From Metaruminococcus_A sp003150405 (GTDB lineage: Bacteria; Bacillota; Clostridia; Oscillospirales; Ruminococcaceae): a stretch of DNA of 64,000 nucleotides. Positions 1-9,030 of the stretch are shown one piece after another. Every line of letters begins with the position of its first letter. Within the stretch, counting starts at the first letter, position 1. The stretch spans positions 62,001 through 126,000 of the forward strand of contig CABUBB010000004.1 of the NCBI GenBank assembly GCA_902489745.1. Direction: 5' to 3'. Under the pieces are notes generated by a model. It did not search any database. It worked only from the letters and a program-made list of their open reading frames with translations, and had not been told where the DNA came from. The translations under genes and the position numbers were made by a program.

Positions 1-631
1 TGACCTGCCAGTTGTCATGCTGCTCAAATTCATAGCTGTGGCCCCAGAGGTAGTAAAGCCAGGAATCCCGCTCCGGAACCTCTTCCACAAATTTCCGCGC
101 GAGCGGCATAAGCTGGGGATCGTCATGGTGGCAGGTGGCCCCAAGCCGCAGCCAATCCTTTGGCAGCACGAAGCTATGGTGGGAATGGACAGTGCGCGCG
201 TAGACGATGCCCGCAAGGCGCAAAAGCTCAACGACTTCATCGTTGTACGTTCCGTAAGGGTACGCGCTGCCGCGCACCAGAACGCCGAACTGCTGTTCCA
301 GCGTGCGGCGGTCCTGGAGGATTTCCTCCATAGCAAGCGCGGTTGGAAGCTTGTCGAGGAACGGGTGGGTGGAGGTATGCACCGCCACTTCGGCAAGCGG
401 ATTTCGGTAAAGGGCAGACACCCGCCTCTCATCCATGCGGCGGTGGATAGTCCCTTTGGGATATACCGTCCCCTCCGGCGCATAAAGGCCGGAATTGAGG
501 TTGAAGGTCGCTTTGACCTGATACTGTTCCAAAAGCTCCATCAGACGGATGTCCTGCTCCACCCCATCATCATAGCTCAGGGTGAGAGCTTTGGATTTAC
601 CGTCCGGAAAGCGCATATAAATACGGTTCAT
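1..631 (-). CDS. Polysaccharide deacetylase (NodB-like), 3' end outside window
   Basis: The gene begins at an ATG at 631, preceded by a GGAGGAG ribosome-binding site, and runs off the left edge, so only about 210 residues are visible. Near residue 15 it reads LTLSYDDGVEQD, the first NodB motif that holds the catalytic base Asp and a metal-binding Asp. Further on are a HTSTHPF stretch (the H-x3-H zinc-binding motif) and WGHSYEF near the visible end. Family members remove acetyl groups from carbohydrate, often cell-wall or capsule polymers. There is no signal peptide, so this one probably acts in the cytoplasm or on small oligosaccharides. It starts 10 nt after the stop of the Gfo/Idh oxidoreductase and is the third gene of an operon led by an ABC exporter. 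Family call is secure; the substrate is unknown. Confidence 0.88.
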   Translation of the reverse strand, partial: MNRIYMRFPDGKSKALTLSYDDGVEQDIRLMELLEQYQVKATFNLNSGLYAPEGTVYPKGTIHRRMDERRVSALYRNPLAEVAVHTSTHPFLDKLPTALAMEEILQDRRTLEQQFGVLVRGSAYPYGTYNDEVVELLRLAGIVYARTVHSHHSFVLPKDWLRLGATCHHDDPQLMPLARKFVEEVPERDSWLYYLWGHSYEFEQHDNWQV

Positions 632-641
632 AAGCTCCTCC

Positions 642-1751
642 TTAGTCGTCCAGCACGCCGGCAAGCTCGCTGAAGGCAAGCGGCGCCGGGCGTTCAATGG
701 TAGACTCCAGTTTGATGTGGGCGCCAGACGCATTGCTGCGCTCAAAAGCGGCAAATGCCTCAAGAACATGGTACATCAAATCGACACCGGCGCGCGGGGC
801 GCGGTTGTCCCGGATAGCGTTTGCCAAATCCGCTACACCGATGCCGCGGCTGTTTTCCGCATAGCCGTGGGTGAGCGGAATCTCCATAAACTCACCGCTG
901 CCGGGGCGGAACAGCCGAACCGGGCCGCCAAAAGTATTAGGATCGGGAACCGAGAGGGTGCCCTCTGATCCGTAGATTTCAATGCGCGGGGTTTCAGAAG
1001 CGTAAACGTCAAAGGTCACAAAAATGGTGCCGATTACCCCGGAAGCAAAACGCATGAGGCCAGTCTGATAGGTTGGCGCTTCAACTTCAATAGTGGTTCC
1101 GTACTTTGGCTGGCTGGTGATGGTACGGGTTGGGAAAGAAGCTTTGGACATGCCGGAAACGGTATCAATACCGCCGAGCAGACTGACCATCGCCGTGAGG
1201 TAATAGGGGCCGATATCCATCATAGGGCCGCCGCCCTTTTTGTAGTAAAACTCCGGGTTGGGATGCCACCGCTCATGCCCACGGCAGGTCATGAACGCGG
1301 ACGCGCCGAGCGGAGTGCCGATGAATCCATCGTCGATGAGCTTGCGGCAGGTCTGCAATCCGCCGCCAAGGAAGGTATCCGGCGCGCCGGCAACTTTTAA
1401 TCCTTTGGAAGCGGCGAAATCCCGGATTTTACGCCCTTCCTCCAGCGTCGCGCCAAGCGGCTTTTCGGTGTAGACGTGTTTCCCCGCTTGCAAAGCCTTC
1501 ATGGTGACGTCAAGATGCTCCATCGGGCGAGTAAGGTTGACGACAATGTCGACTTCCGGGTCAGCAAATGCCTGTTCCATGGTCTCATAAACCTTAGAAG
1601 CGCCATACTCCGCCGCGACCTCGCGGGCGCGCTCCACACGATGGGTGCAGACCCCATACAGTTCAATGTTTTGAAAAACCCGTGCGATGTTTTTTAGGTA
1701 GATACCGCTGATATCGCCCAGGCCGATTACTGCTACTTTTTTGGCAGACAT
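642..1751 (-). CDS. Gfo/Idh/MocA family NAD(P)-dependent oxidoreductase
   Basis: A 369-residue protein with an N-terminal Rossmann fold (VAVIGLGDISGIYLKNI, residues 6-22) and the family signature EKPLGATLEEG near residue 97, whose Lys is the conserved catalytic-site lysine. The C-terminal half is the beta-sheet substrate and dimerisation domain typical of this roughly 350-400-residue family. Members oxidise or reduce sugars, inositols and sugar-like ring compounds with NAD(P). It lies 16 nt downstream of the ABC exporter and 10 nt upstream of the polysaccharide deacetylase, so the three are probably cotranscribed and may act on one carbohydrate. The start ATG has a GGAGGAA site. The substrate cannot be read from the sequence. 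Confidence 0.9.
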   Translation of the reverse strand: MSAKKVAVIGLGDISGIYLKNIARVFQNIELYGVCTHRVERAREVAAEYGASKVYETMEQAFADPEVDIVVNLTRPMEHLDVTMKALQAGKHVYTEKPLGATLEEGRKIRDFAASKGLKVAGAPDTFLGGGLQTCRKLIDDGFIGTPLGASAFMTCRGHERWHPNPEFYYKKGGGPMMDIGPYYLTAMVSLLGGIDTVSGMSKASFPTRTITSQPKYGTTIEVEAPTYQTGLMRFASGVIGTIFVTFDVYASETPRIEIYGSEGTLSVPDPNTFGGPVRLFRPGSGEFMEIPLTHGYAENSRGIGVADLANAIRDNRAPRAGVDLMYHVLEAFAAFERSNASGAHIKLESTIERPAPLAFSELAGVLDD

Positions 1752-1767
1752 ACAATTCCTCCGTTCG

Positions 1768-3492
1768 TTATTTTAGGTTTGATTCGCACAGATGTGCGTA
1801 AATCCCGTGTTTTGCAAGCAATTCCTCATGGGTGCCGGATTCAGCAATAACCCCTTCATTGAGGACGATGATTTTGTCGGCCCGGCGCACGGTAGAAAGC
1901 CGGTGCGCAATGACGATGACCGTCCGGGTGCCGACAAGATTCTGGATTGCCGCCTGAATTTCCGCCTCTGTTTCTGTATCAACAGCAGCAGTAGCCTCAT
2001 CAAGAATTAAGATTTCGGTATTGCGTAGGACAGCGCGGGCAATGGAAATGCGCTGCTTCTGCCCGCCGGACAACCGCACGCCGCGTTCGCCGATGTAGGT
2101 GTTGTATCCCTCCGGCAAGGCTTCAATAAAGTCATGAATATGGGCAATTTTCGCCGCTTCAACAATCTGTTCCGGGGTGGCATTTTTAAACCCGTATGCA
2201 ATGTTTTCAGCAATGGTGCCGTTGAAGAGGAAAACATCCTGCAAGACAATGCTCATGTGATCACGCAACGAGTCGATGGTCAAATCCGAAATGCTTTGGC
2301 CGTCAATCAGGATGGCACCCTCCTCCGGTTCGTAAAACCGGGCGAGCAGGTTGATGGTGGTCGTTTTGCCAACTCCGGTAGGGCCGACAATGGCGAGCAT
2401 CTGCCCGGCTTCGACCTCAAAGGAAACGTGGTCGAGAATTTTGGTGTCTGCATCATACGAAAAGCTGACGTCTTCAAAGGCGATGTTGCCTTTACAGGCT
2501 TTCAGCTTGCGCGCGCCGGGTCTGTCGACGATATCCGGCTCGGTATCCAGCACCTCAAAAATGCGCTCGGAACCAGCCATTGCGTTCTGAAAATCCTCAG
2601 CGACACGGGCGAGCACCTCAATCGGCGCATAGAACATGGAAAGATACGCGATGAAGCCGACAACATCCGCTGTGGACATGCCGCCGTTTACCGCAATGGT
2701 GCCGCCCACCGCAATGACAATGACGGTGCCCACGGACGCGCAGAACTCAACCGACGGGTGAAAAATAGCGCTCATAAACAGGGCGTGCAGAATGGATTTG
2801 GCGTGCTTCCGCGCCTTTGTCTCAATTTTGTTGCGCTCCGGCACCTGCTGGTTGAAGGCCTGAATCTCCCGGATACCAGAAAGATTGTCCTGCAACGCGG
2901 CGTTTAAATCCGCAATATCCTGTGCCGCTTTACGGAAGTAAGGGCGTACACGGGTGGAAAACCAATAGGTTAAAACAAAAATCAACGGGATCGGGATGAG
3001 CACCAACAGAGCGAGCTGCCAGTTGATGGTCATGAGCAGGGTCGTAACGCCGATGAGGATGAAGATGTTGGAGGCCACATCCGGAATGGAGTGGGCGACC
3101 ATTTGCTCGAGCAGGGCGGTGTCATTCATCACACGAGACATGAGCTGGCCGGTCTGCTTGTTGCTGTAATAGGAAAGAGACAGCTTTTGCAGGTGGGCAT
3201 AGACCTCGGTGCGGAGCTGCGCGACGACATTCCAGGACGCGACATGACTCAGGTAAGACTGGCAGAAACGCAGGAACACCTTGCCGACATAAGCAGCCCC
3301 AAGCATCCAGGCAATGTGGTAAATGGATGCGAGCATATCCGGTCCGCCGCCCGTGAGAATGGCGGTGACATCCCGGATGCACCAGGGGACATACAGGTTG
3401 ACTGCGGTAACACCAATAATGGCAATTCCGGTCAGGACCAGAAGATAACTGTATTTTTTGGTAAACTTGAGCAAACGAAACGCATAGCGCAT
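1768..3492 (-). CDS. ABC transporter, fused permease and ATP-binding protein (exporter type)
   Basis: A 574-residue half-transporter: about six membrane helices in residues 1-310 followed by an ATPase domain. The ATPase shows Walker A GPTGVGKTTT (about residue 368), signature LSGGQKQR, Walker B ILILDEATAAVD and the switch His (VIAHRLST). All catalytic residues are present. This layout is that of MsbA/LmrA-type exporters, which work as dimers; here it may be a homodimer because no second half-transporter is adjacent. The ATG follows a GGAGGAG site. The gene leads an operon with an oxidoreductase and a polysaccharide deacetylase. Its promoter candidate lies about 280 nt upstream, leaving a long leader that may be structured. 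The exported substrate is unknown. Confidence 0.93.
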   Translation of the reverse strand: MRYAFRLLKFTKKYSYLLVLTGIAIIGVTAVNLYVPWCIRDVTAILTGGGPDMLASIYHIAWMLGAAYVGKVFLRFCQSYLSHVASWNVVAQLRTEVYAHLQKLSLSYYSNKQTGQLMSRVMNDTALLEQMVAHSIPDVASNIFILIGVTTLLMTINWQLALLVLIPIPLIFVLTYWFSTRVRPYFRKAAQDIADLNAALQDNLSGIREIQAFNQQVPERNKIETKARKHAKSILHALFMSAIFHPSVEFCASVGTVIVIAVGGTIAVNGGMSTADVVGFIAYLSMFYAPIEVLARVAEDFQNAMAGSERIFEVLDTEPDIVDRPGARKLKACKGNIAFEDVSFSYDADTKILDHVSFEVEAGQMLAIVGPTGVGKTTTINLLARFYEPEEGAILIDGQSISDLTIDSLRDHMSIVLQDVFLFNGTIAENIAYGFKNATPEQIVEAAKIAHIHDFIEALPEGYNTYIGERGVRLSGGQKQRISIARAVLRNTEILILDEATAAVDTETEAEIQAAIQNLVGTRTVIVIAHRLSTVRRADKIIVLNEGVIAESGTHEELLAKHGIYAHLCESNLK

Positions 3493-3549
3493 AAAACTCT
3501 CCTCCGATTGTGCTGTGATTCAAATTTGGACGTTGGTTCGGGTTCTGGT

Positions 3550-3695
3550 CTGCTATGCGGCAATTCCGGGCTGAATGGGTCCTGCGGCCCACTCCACTGC
3601 ATAAGGCAGGCAACACACTTGTAGCCACACCGCTTTCCGCGGCGAATGGAACCATTCTCCATATAACAGGCAAAGGCTACGACGTCTTACTCCCC
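3550..3695 (-). promoter_or_regulatory. Possible structured 5' leader RNA of the ABC operon
   Basis: Read in the RNA (minus) sense, the leader holds two compact folds. Fold 1: GUAGCC (3680-3675) pairs with GGCUAC (3626-3621), enclosing hairpins at 3657-3644 (GAAUG/CAUUC) and 3642-3630 (CCGC/GCGG), a three-way junction. Fold 2: CUGC plus UUAUGC (3609-3599) pairs with GCAUAGCAG (3558-3550), enclosing GAGUGGG/CCCAUUC (3594-3588 with 3579-3573). A purine-rich GGGGAGUAAG lies just upstream of fold 1. No terminator or Shine-Dalgarno masking is obvious. It could be a regulatory leader, a separate small RNA (a 6S-like RNA was considered) or chance pairing. Confidence 0.35.
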
Positions 3696-3779
3696 AACAA
3701 AACTACGCTTTCCTTTTAGACTGTTTGGTACCCGCTGTTCTCTCTGGCAGCGGGCGCCTGAACATTGCCGTTTTGTACC

Positions 3780-3808
3780 ATTATAACGAATTTGCAAAGG
3801 CGGCACAA
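3780..3808 (-). promoter_or_regulatory. Promoter of the ABC/oxidoreductase/deacetylase operon
   Basis: TTGTGC, a 17-bp spacer and a perfect TATAAT on the minus strand. The implied start of transcription is near 3773, giving a leader of about 280 nt before the ABC gene. Confidence 0.55.
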
Positions 3809-4004
3809 GGGATGAAATGCACAAGATACGGCGCTGAAATTTTCCATTGCACAAAAATCTTTTACAGCAGGTACTTTGCAGACCCCGAGGGACAGAGATA
3901 TCCTGCAAAACTTTATAGAAAAACCATACAGGCGCCGGAAGCCAGCAGAGCTAATTTTTCACCGTCCACAGCGAAAGGCTGTGTAAAATAGACAGATGCT
4001 GATA

Positions 4005-4043
4005 ATAAAAAATGCGGGACGTTTTCACGCCCCGCATTTTTGT
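4005..4043 (-). terminator. Intrinsic terminator after the cytidylate-kinase-like gene
   Basis: A GCGGG-containing hairpin with A/T-rich flanks (AAAAATGCGGG paired with CCCGCATTTTT) lies 12 nt past the stop codon. In the minus sense it ends in a run of T. Confidence 0.8.
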
Positions 4044-4054
4044 TATTCAACGGT

Positions 4055-4681
4055 TTATTCGGCAGTTTTGCGCCGGACGATTTCAGCAATCATATCCGCA
4101 GAGGCGTCAATGCCGAGCAGAGAACTGTCAATACAAAGGTGGTAATTCTCCATACTTCCCCACTTTTTACCGGAATAGAAATTGTAATAGGAGGAACGGC
4201 GTTTGTCAATTTTGCGGATCTGCTCGCCCGCCTCCTTTTCATTTTTTGCGCCGTAAACCTCGGTGACACGTTTAATGCGTACCTCCGGCGGTGCATAAAT
4301 GAAGATTTTGATGCATTCCTCCATATTGCGGAGCAGGTAATCGGCACAGCGACCGACAATGACACAGCTTTCTTTGTGTGCAATTTCCTTAATGATGTTT
4401 GCCTGCGCAATATAGAGCTTGTCATGCAGCGGAGGCTCTGCCGTCTGGGCAAAATGCCCGCCGAAAAGGTGCGCTCCGGTGGAAAGGGAGTATAACAGGC
4501 TGTTGCTCGCAGACTCGTCGATGTTTTCGAGCACTTCAACACTCATGCCGCTCTCCTTTGCCGCCAGTTCGAGAAGCTCTTTGTCATAGTACACCATTTC
4601 GCACTTTTCAGCGACCTTCTTGCCGATTTCACGGCCGCCGCTGCCGAACATACGTCCAACGGTCAATACAACATGTTTCAT
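4055..4681 (-). CDS. Cytidylate kinase-like family protein
   Basis: A 208-residue P-loop protein. The N-terminus VVLTVGRMFGSGGREIG resembles the nucleotide-binding loop of the cytidylate kinase-like family, where GSGGREIG replaces a classical Walker A. A CVIVGRCADYLLR stretch and an Arg-rich lid-like segment (VRIKRVTEVYG, then KIDKRR) follow, as in that family. True Cmk is the housekeeping CMP kinase; these stand-alone relatives are common in Clostridia and their substrate is not settled. The chosen ATG at 4681 has GGAGGA six bases upstream; an in-frame start 39 nt earlier has none. It follows the GH27 gene by 66 nt on the same strand and is closed by a strong terminator. Confidence 0.8.
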   Translation of the reverse strand: MKHVVLTVGRMFGSGGREIGKKVAEKCEMVYYDKELLELAAKESGMSVEVLENIDESASNSLLYSLSTGAHLFGGHFAQTAEPPLHDKLYIAQANIIKEIAHKESCVIVGRCADYLLRNMEECIKIFIYAPPEVRIKRVTEVYGAKNEKEAGEQIRKIDKRRSSYYNFYSGKKWGSMENYHLCIDSSLLGIDASADMIAEIVRRKTAE

Positions 4682-4747
4682 ACTGATTCCTCCGCCTGCT
4701 TCAATGTATTTTCCGGGCATTCGCCCGGAGCCGGGGCAAGCAACCGC

Positions 4748-6064
4748 TTACACCGGGGAGAGCCGGTACGCCTTGACGCCATGCGCCGGGATTTCTGCAA
4801 CAATGGAACTAGAGAGAACGCCTAAGTCTTCCCCGCTCCAAAGTTCGCGGGCCTTGAAGCTGCCTTCAATCCCCAAACGCGCAAAGGTTGCTTCCATACA
4901 ATATGGGATATTTTCATGGCTGAAGAGCGCCACATAAAGATCCCTGCCGTTGTCATGCTCCGCAACCCAAATATAATGGTTCCCCTGTTTGCCGTTGCGG
5001 GCAACCGGATGTGCGCCATGGGAGCTGCGGTGCATTTCAAGGATATCGTCATTGGTGATTAGGTTTAAAGTCCATTCGTCGTTGCTGCGCAGTTCACCGC
5101 CGAACATCAGCGGGGAGCGGAAAATGCACCAGAGGGTCATCATGGTTCTTTGTTCGTCGTGGGTAAAACGAGTCATGCGGTCGCCGCTGCCACTGTCCAC
5201 CGCACGGATACCAATTCGCCCCAACGGAAGCATATCACAGTCCGGCCAGCAGCCCGGGACGACATGCTCTGCCCAAACGGCACAGCGATCGAACATGTTG
5301 GTCAAATCCGACCAGCGGTCCCAATAGTCGTTGGTCATCCGCCAAAGGTTGGCGTTCGCCTTTAAATGCTCCGCCCGTTCAATGAGTGCGGGGCCCGGCG
5401 AGAGGCTCAGAACAATCGGACGGCCGCACTGATCAATGGCGCGGCGGATGAGCTCAATTTCCGATTCTGCCGAATAGAGATTATCCGGGGCAAAATAGGT
5501 AACACAGATATCGTCCACCTTAATGTAGTCGACGCCCCATTCAGCATAAAGCTCCATGAGGGAATTGTAATACTGCTGGGCACCGGGTGCGTCCGGATTC
5601 ACGCCGTACATATCGGTATTCCAAGAGCAGAGCGAGAACGGATGCGCAACGTCACGAGCAGTGACCTCTGTCCCCTTGACCGGGGTTGCCGCGTGAACCG
5701 CCTGCCGCGGAATGCCGCGCATGATGTGGATACCGAATTTAAGCCCCAGGCTGTGGACATAATCCGCAAGAGGTTTGAAACCCACACCATTCACCGCAGA
5801 CGGAAAACGGTTGGGAGCCGGCATCAGGCGGCCGTATTCATCCATTTCCAGCGGGACAAAGGGGTGGTAGGCAGAAGAATCCGCCGTTGGTTCATACCAC
5901 TGAATATCGACAACCACATATTCCCAGCCATGCTGCTTTAAATGCTTTGCCATGTATTCCGCGTTGCCGCGGACCTCTTCTTCTGTAACCGAAGCGCCGT
6001 AACAGTCCCAGCTGTTCCAGCCCATCGGCGGGGTCTTTGCCCATTCGTTTTTGTGTGAAATCAT
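4748..6064 (-). CDS. Alpha-galactosidase, glycoside hydrolase family 27
   Basis: A 438-residue protein opening with TPPMGWNSWDCYG, the GH27 hallmark at the start of the catalytic barrel. The predicted nucleophile is Asp184 in YIKVDD. A beta-sandwich C-terminal domain completes the usual length. There is no signal peptide, so it probably cleaves imported alpha-galactosides (raffinose or galactomannan fragments) in the cytoplasm. GH27 also contains alpha-N-acetylgalactosaminidases and beta-L-arabinopyranosidases, which the sequence alone does not exclude. It starts 39 nt after a small membrane-anchored protein and precedes a cytidylate-kinase-like gene, probably one transcript from the promoter at 6732-6760. 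A second, unrelated alpha-galactosidase (GH36) lies at 47.3 kb. Confidence 0.9.
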   Translation of the reverse strand: MISHKNEWAKTPPMGWNSWDCYGASVTEEEVRGNAEYMAKHLKQHGWEYVVVDIQWYEPTADSSAYHPFVPLEMDEYGRLMPAPNRFPSAVNGVGFKPLADYVHSLGLKFGIHIMRGIPRQAVHAATPVKGTEVTARDVAHPFSLCSWNTDMYGVNPDAPGAQQYYNSLMELYAEWGVDYIKVDDICVTYFAPDNLYSAESEIELIRRAIDQCGRPIVLSLSPGPALIERAEHLKANANLWRMTNDYWDRWSDLTNMFDRCAVWAEHVVPGCWPDCDMLPLGRIGIRAVDSGSGDRMTRFTHDEQRTMMTLWCIFRSPLMFGGELRSNDEWTLNLITNDDILEMHRSSHGAHPVARNGKQGNHYIWVAEHDNGRDLYVALFSHENIPYCMEATFARLGIEGSFKARELWSGEDLGVLSSSIVAEIPAHGVKAYRLSPV

Positions 6065-6103
6065 GTTCCAATAACTCCTTTTATAAGATATGAGACAACT
6101 GGA

Positions 6104-6685
6104 TTAATAATAATATTCAAAGGTGGTAAACAAAAACTGACCGTTTAAATTTTCACAGATAAAATGAAAATCATAAACGCCTTTGACATCGTCAAAATCG
6201 GTTTTGGAAACATAGGTGACCGAAGAAACGTACTCAATGCGGTCGGCTGTCTGGGTTGTAATGGTAAAAACTTCTTTATTGATGACGCTTGAAGCGTCGT
6301 CATGCGTTGTCGTCGAACGGCTGGGGCTGACGCACAATCTGCCGTCAATGTCTTTATAGGCTCCATTGCTCAGCAAATGAAGCGAGATTTCAGGACTAAA
6401 AACAGTATAAATATAACTGCTCAGCTCAGAATAAGTGCTGAACCGTTCGGTTACCGGATAATACGTCCCCTGTGAGTCGGAATACGACTGCTCTGTATTG
6501 TAAGACAGCGGCATACCGTTAAACCAGCCATACGCGTCCAGCGCAGGCAGCAGTGAATCCACCGAGGTTTCAATCCGCACGCCAGCCGCATCAACCGGCT
6601 TGTTGTTCCGGCCGAGGATCATGAGAGCCAACAGTGCGACTGCCGCCACGGCCAATATGCCGATTGTGATGATTTTCTTTGTCAT
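6104..6685 (-). CDS. Membrane-anchored exported protein of unknown function
   Basis: A 193-residue protein with one N-terminal hydrophobic segment (residues 4-25, IITIGILAVAAVALLALM) and an outward-facing domain rich in Ser, Thr and Tyr. No lipobox Cys is present, so the segment is an uncleaved anchor or signal peptide. I recognise no family. It is the first gene of a unit continuing into GH27 39 nt downstream and has its own TTTACT-17-TATAAT promoter. It does not belong to the paralogous exported family at 16.4 and 44-46 kb, whose PKITVTAR motif it lacks. Confidence 0.7.
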   Translation of the reverse strand: MTKKIITIGILAVAAVALLALMILGRNNKPVDAAGVRIETSVDSLLPALDAYGWFNGMPLSYNTEQSYSDSQGTYYPVTERFSTYSELSSYIYTVFSPEISLHLLSNGAYKDIDGRLCVSPSRSTTTHDDASSVINKEVFTITTQTADRIEYVSSVTYVSKTDFDDVKGVYDFHFICENLNGQFLFTTFEYYY

Positions 6686-6731
6686 AGTTGATTCATCCTT
6701 GTAACGACTGAGGCTTGATTGGATTAATTTT

Positions 6732-6760
6732 ATTATAACGGATTCTTTGTGAAGAGTAAA
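6732..6760 (-). promoter_or_regulatory. Promoter for the exported protein / GH27 / kinase-like unit
   Basis: TTTACT, 17-bp spacer, perfect TATAAT on the minus strand, about 45 nt upstream of the ATG at 6685. Confidence 0.6.
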
Positions 6761-6922
6761 TAGTATTTTCCATGCTTCCGCTCATTTCTTTTACAGATCC
6801 AACAGAAAGCAGGTTTCTTTTTTGGGCAGAATTATAAGACGGACCTTTTTCGAAAAGGTGGTAAAAAAACAACGCCGGTGCTATACTGAAAATAAAAGGC
6901 GCAGACGAAAGGAGGATTCTCC

Positions 6923-7846
6923 ATGCAGCAAAAACAAACGGTACTGACGTCCCGGGCAGACGGGATTTCGATTAGCGTCATCTGCGGGAAGCCGGATTCA
7001 GGAGAAGCGAAAGCAATTTTTCAGATTGCGCATGGAATGAGCGAACACAAAGAGCGGTACCTCCCCCTGATGGAATACCTGTGTGCACATGGCTACGCCT
7101 GTGTCATCCACGATCACCGCGGACATGGTGAAAGCGTTGCCGCTCAAAAAGACCTAGGATATTTATATGATGGCGGCGCAGAAGCGCTGGTAGAAGACCT
7201 GCACCAGGTAACCGAATATGCAAAGGCCGAATTTCCCGGGAAACCGCTCGTTCTGTTTGGGCACAGCATGGGCTCAATGGTAGTGCGCGCCTATCTCAAA
7301 CGATATGACAGCGAACTGGCGGGACTGATTGTCTGCGGCTCGCCCAGCTACAACCCGGCGGCACGTCTTGGTCGGCTGCTTGCCAAGATCATCGGCGCAG
7401 TGAAAGGAGGCCGCTACCGCAGCAGACTGCTGCAGCAGCTTTCTTTTGGCTCCTTCAGCAGACGCTACCGCGCCGAAGGGAGCGACAACGCATGGACTTC
7501 CAGCCTGCGGGAGAGTGTACAGGCGTACGACGATGATCCGCTCTGCGGTTTCACCTTTACGGCAAACGGTTTTTACCACCTCTATGGGCTGATGCTGGAG
7601 GCCTACGGCAAAACAGGCTGGCAGATGCGCCAGCCCGGCCTGCCTATCCTGTTTTTGTCCGGCGCAGACGACCCGTGCTTAATCAACGAGGTGAAATTCC
7701 AAAAGGCAGTTTCTTTTCTGCGGGAGCGTGGCTATGCCAACGTAGACGCTAAGCTCTACCCCGGAAAGCGACATGAACTTCTGAACGAGGACATCCGCCT
7801 CACCGTTTTTGAAGATATTCTCACATTCTGTGAACAACTGGTTTGA
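6923..7846 (+). CDS. Alpha/beta hydrolase, monoacylglycerol lipase/lysophospholipase type
   Basis: A 307-residue serine hydrolase. It shows HGMSEHKERY (oxyanion region, residues 33-42), HDHRGHGES, and the nucleophile elbow GHSMGS with Ser115; the catalytic Asp is in LSGADDPC and the His in GKRHELLNE near the C-terminus. These fit the Serine hydrolase_4 family, which cleaves monoacylglycerols or lysophospholipids. There is no signal peptide, so it is cytoplasmic or membrane-associated. The ATG follows AAAGGAGG. It stands alone between a minus-strand unit and a convergent LysR gene. The exact ester substrate is not evident. Confidence 0.88.
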   Translation: MQQKQTVLTSRADGISISVICGKPDSGEAKAIFQIAHGMSEHKERYLPLMEYLCAHGYACVIHDHRGHGESVAAQKDLGYLYDGGAEALVEDLHQVTEYAKAEFPGKPLVLFGHSMGSMVVRAYLKRYDSELAGLIVCGSPSYNPAARLGRLLAKIIGAVKGGRYRSRLLQQLSFGSFSRRYRAEGSDNAWTSSLRESVQAYDDDPLCGFTFTANGFYHLYGLMLEAYGKTGWQMRQPGLPILFLSGADDPCLINEVKFQKAVSFLRERGYANVDAKLYPGKRHELLNEDIRLTVFEDILTFCEQLV

Positions 7847-8047
7847 AAAGTGCAAGCAACCAGGGGCGTTGAATTGGGAAACAAACGCCAAAACGCGCCA
7901 GCCAACAGTGGGAACGAATCCCCCATGCCGGTGCGGGAGCAGTAAAAAGCGCCCGGAACACCGGATGGCGTAACAAAAACCATTTGAGGAAAGGATTGGA
8001 TTTCTCTTGTTTTTGAAATGCCGTCCCCAATCCGTGAGCTTTTGTTT

Positions 8048-8986
8048 TTAGGCAGGGCATACCAGATCGGTTTGTTTCAACGACTGCCGGAGAGCCTCTA
8101 CAAAGAGGGCCTCGTGCCGGTTGAGCGGCCGTTTGGGGTTGGTGACGAGGAGATCCCGGTTGACAGCCGCGGCCGAGCTGCACCGGCGCAGAACTAGGTG
8201 CTTGCGCTCCAGCTCATCCTGCGGCATGGGAGAGACCCACATAAAGGTATCGTGCACCCGCTGGAGCAGGTCGAACTGAATGCCGCGGTCATACACCGCA
8301 ATGGATTTGTGCGGCGTTTCCAGCCGGGCGCTTTTGCGGATATGGGCAAAGGAAAGTGGCGGAGGCTGGAAATCCCCATGGACAATTTCGGTGCAGCCGC
8401 TTAAAAGGTGATAAGGAATATCCTCATATCCGGCAAGAGAATGGGACTCCGACATAAGGACCGACATGGAGAACGACCACAGCTCCTCACTGGCAAGGCC
8501 ATGTTCCCGGAGCAGGCTTTGATAGTAGGGCTCGTACATTTCCTGTGAACGAATGATGGCGAGGTTAGACTCCCCGCCTGCCACGTCGTGGATGGCGCCT
8601 GGGGCGCTGGTCTCATGGTAACGTACATTGAGCTGTTCCTCTGACGTATATTGGCTGAGGAAGTTGGCAAAAGCAACCGAAATGTAGGTAGCGCGTGGCG
8701 CTGAAACATTGAGGGTTACGCTTTTTTGGGTGTGTGGTTTATACAGGGATTCAAGCTCATCTATCTGCGCAAGAATGGTTTTGGCGTAAGATAAAAACTC
8801 CGCCCCCTGGCGGGTAGGTTCAACCCCCTTAGCCGTGCGCTTGAAGATAATGATACCGAGTTCGCTTTCCAGCTCCTTGATGGCTTTGCTGAGATTGGGC
8901 TGACCCATATAAAGATTATGTGCCGCCTTGGTAATGGAGCCGGTTTTTTCCACCTCAACAACATACCGCATGTGCTGTGTATTCAT
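8048..8986 (-). CDS. LysR family transcriptional regulator
   Basis: A 312-residue protein with an N-terminal winged helix-turn-helix (residues 1-60, GSITKAAHNLYMGQPNLSKAIK) followed by a two-lobed effector-binding domain, the standard LysR length and layout. It is divergent from the iron alcohol dehydrogenase at 9191 across about 200 bp; regulators of this family usually control a divergent neighbour and themselves. Its own promoter (TTGTCA-17-TATAAT) lies in that gap. The effector is unknown. Confidence 0.9.
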   Translation of the reverse strand: MNTQHMRYVVEVEKTGSITKAAHNLYMGQPNLSKAIKELESELGIIIFKRTAKGVEPTRQGAEFLSYAKTILAQIDELESLYKPHTQKSVTLNVSAPRATYISVAFANFLSQYTSEEQLNVRYHETSAPGAIHDVAGGESNLAIIRSQEMYEPYYQSLLREHGLASEELWSFSMSVLMSESHSLAGYEDIPYHLLSGCTEIVHGDFQPPPLSFAHIRKSARLETPHKSIAVYDRGIQFDLLQRVHDTFMWVSPMPQDELERKHLVLRRCSSAAAVNRDLLVTNPKRPLNRHEALFVEALRQSLKQTDLVCPA

Positions 8987-9030
8987 GGCAATGCCCCCCT
9001 TTATTCCAAAAAGTTATGGAAACTATATTT

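Noticed and set aside
2134..2907. 257-residue open frame antisense to the ABC transporter
   Set aside because: The Walker motifs on the minus strand explain the sequence; the plus frame has no ribosome-binding site.
3683..3695. GGGGAGUA tract considered as part of a yybP-ykoY (Mn2+) riboswitch
   Set aside because: The partner segment of that riboswitch consensus and its junction were not found at the expected spacing.
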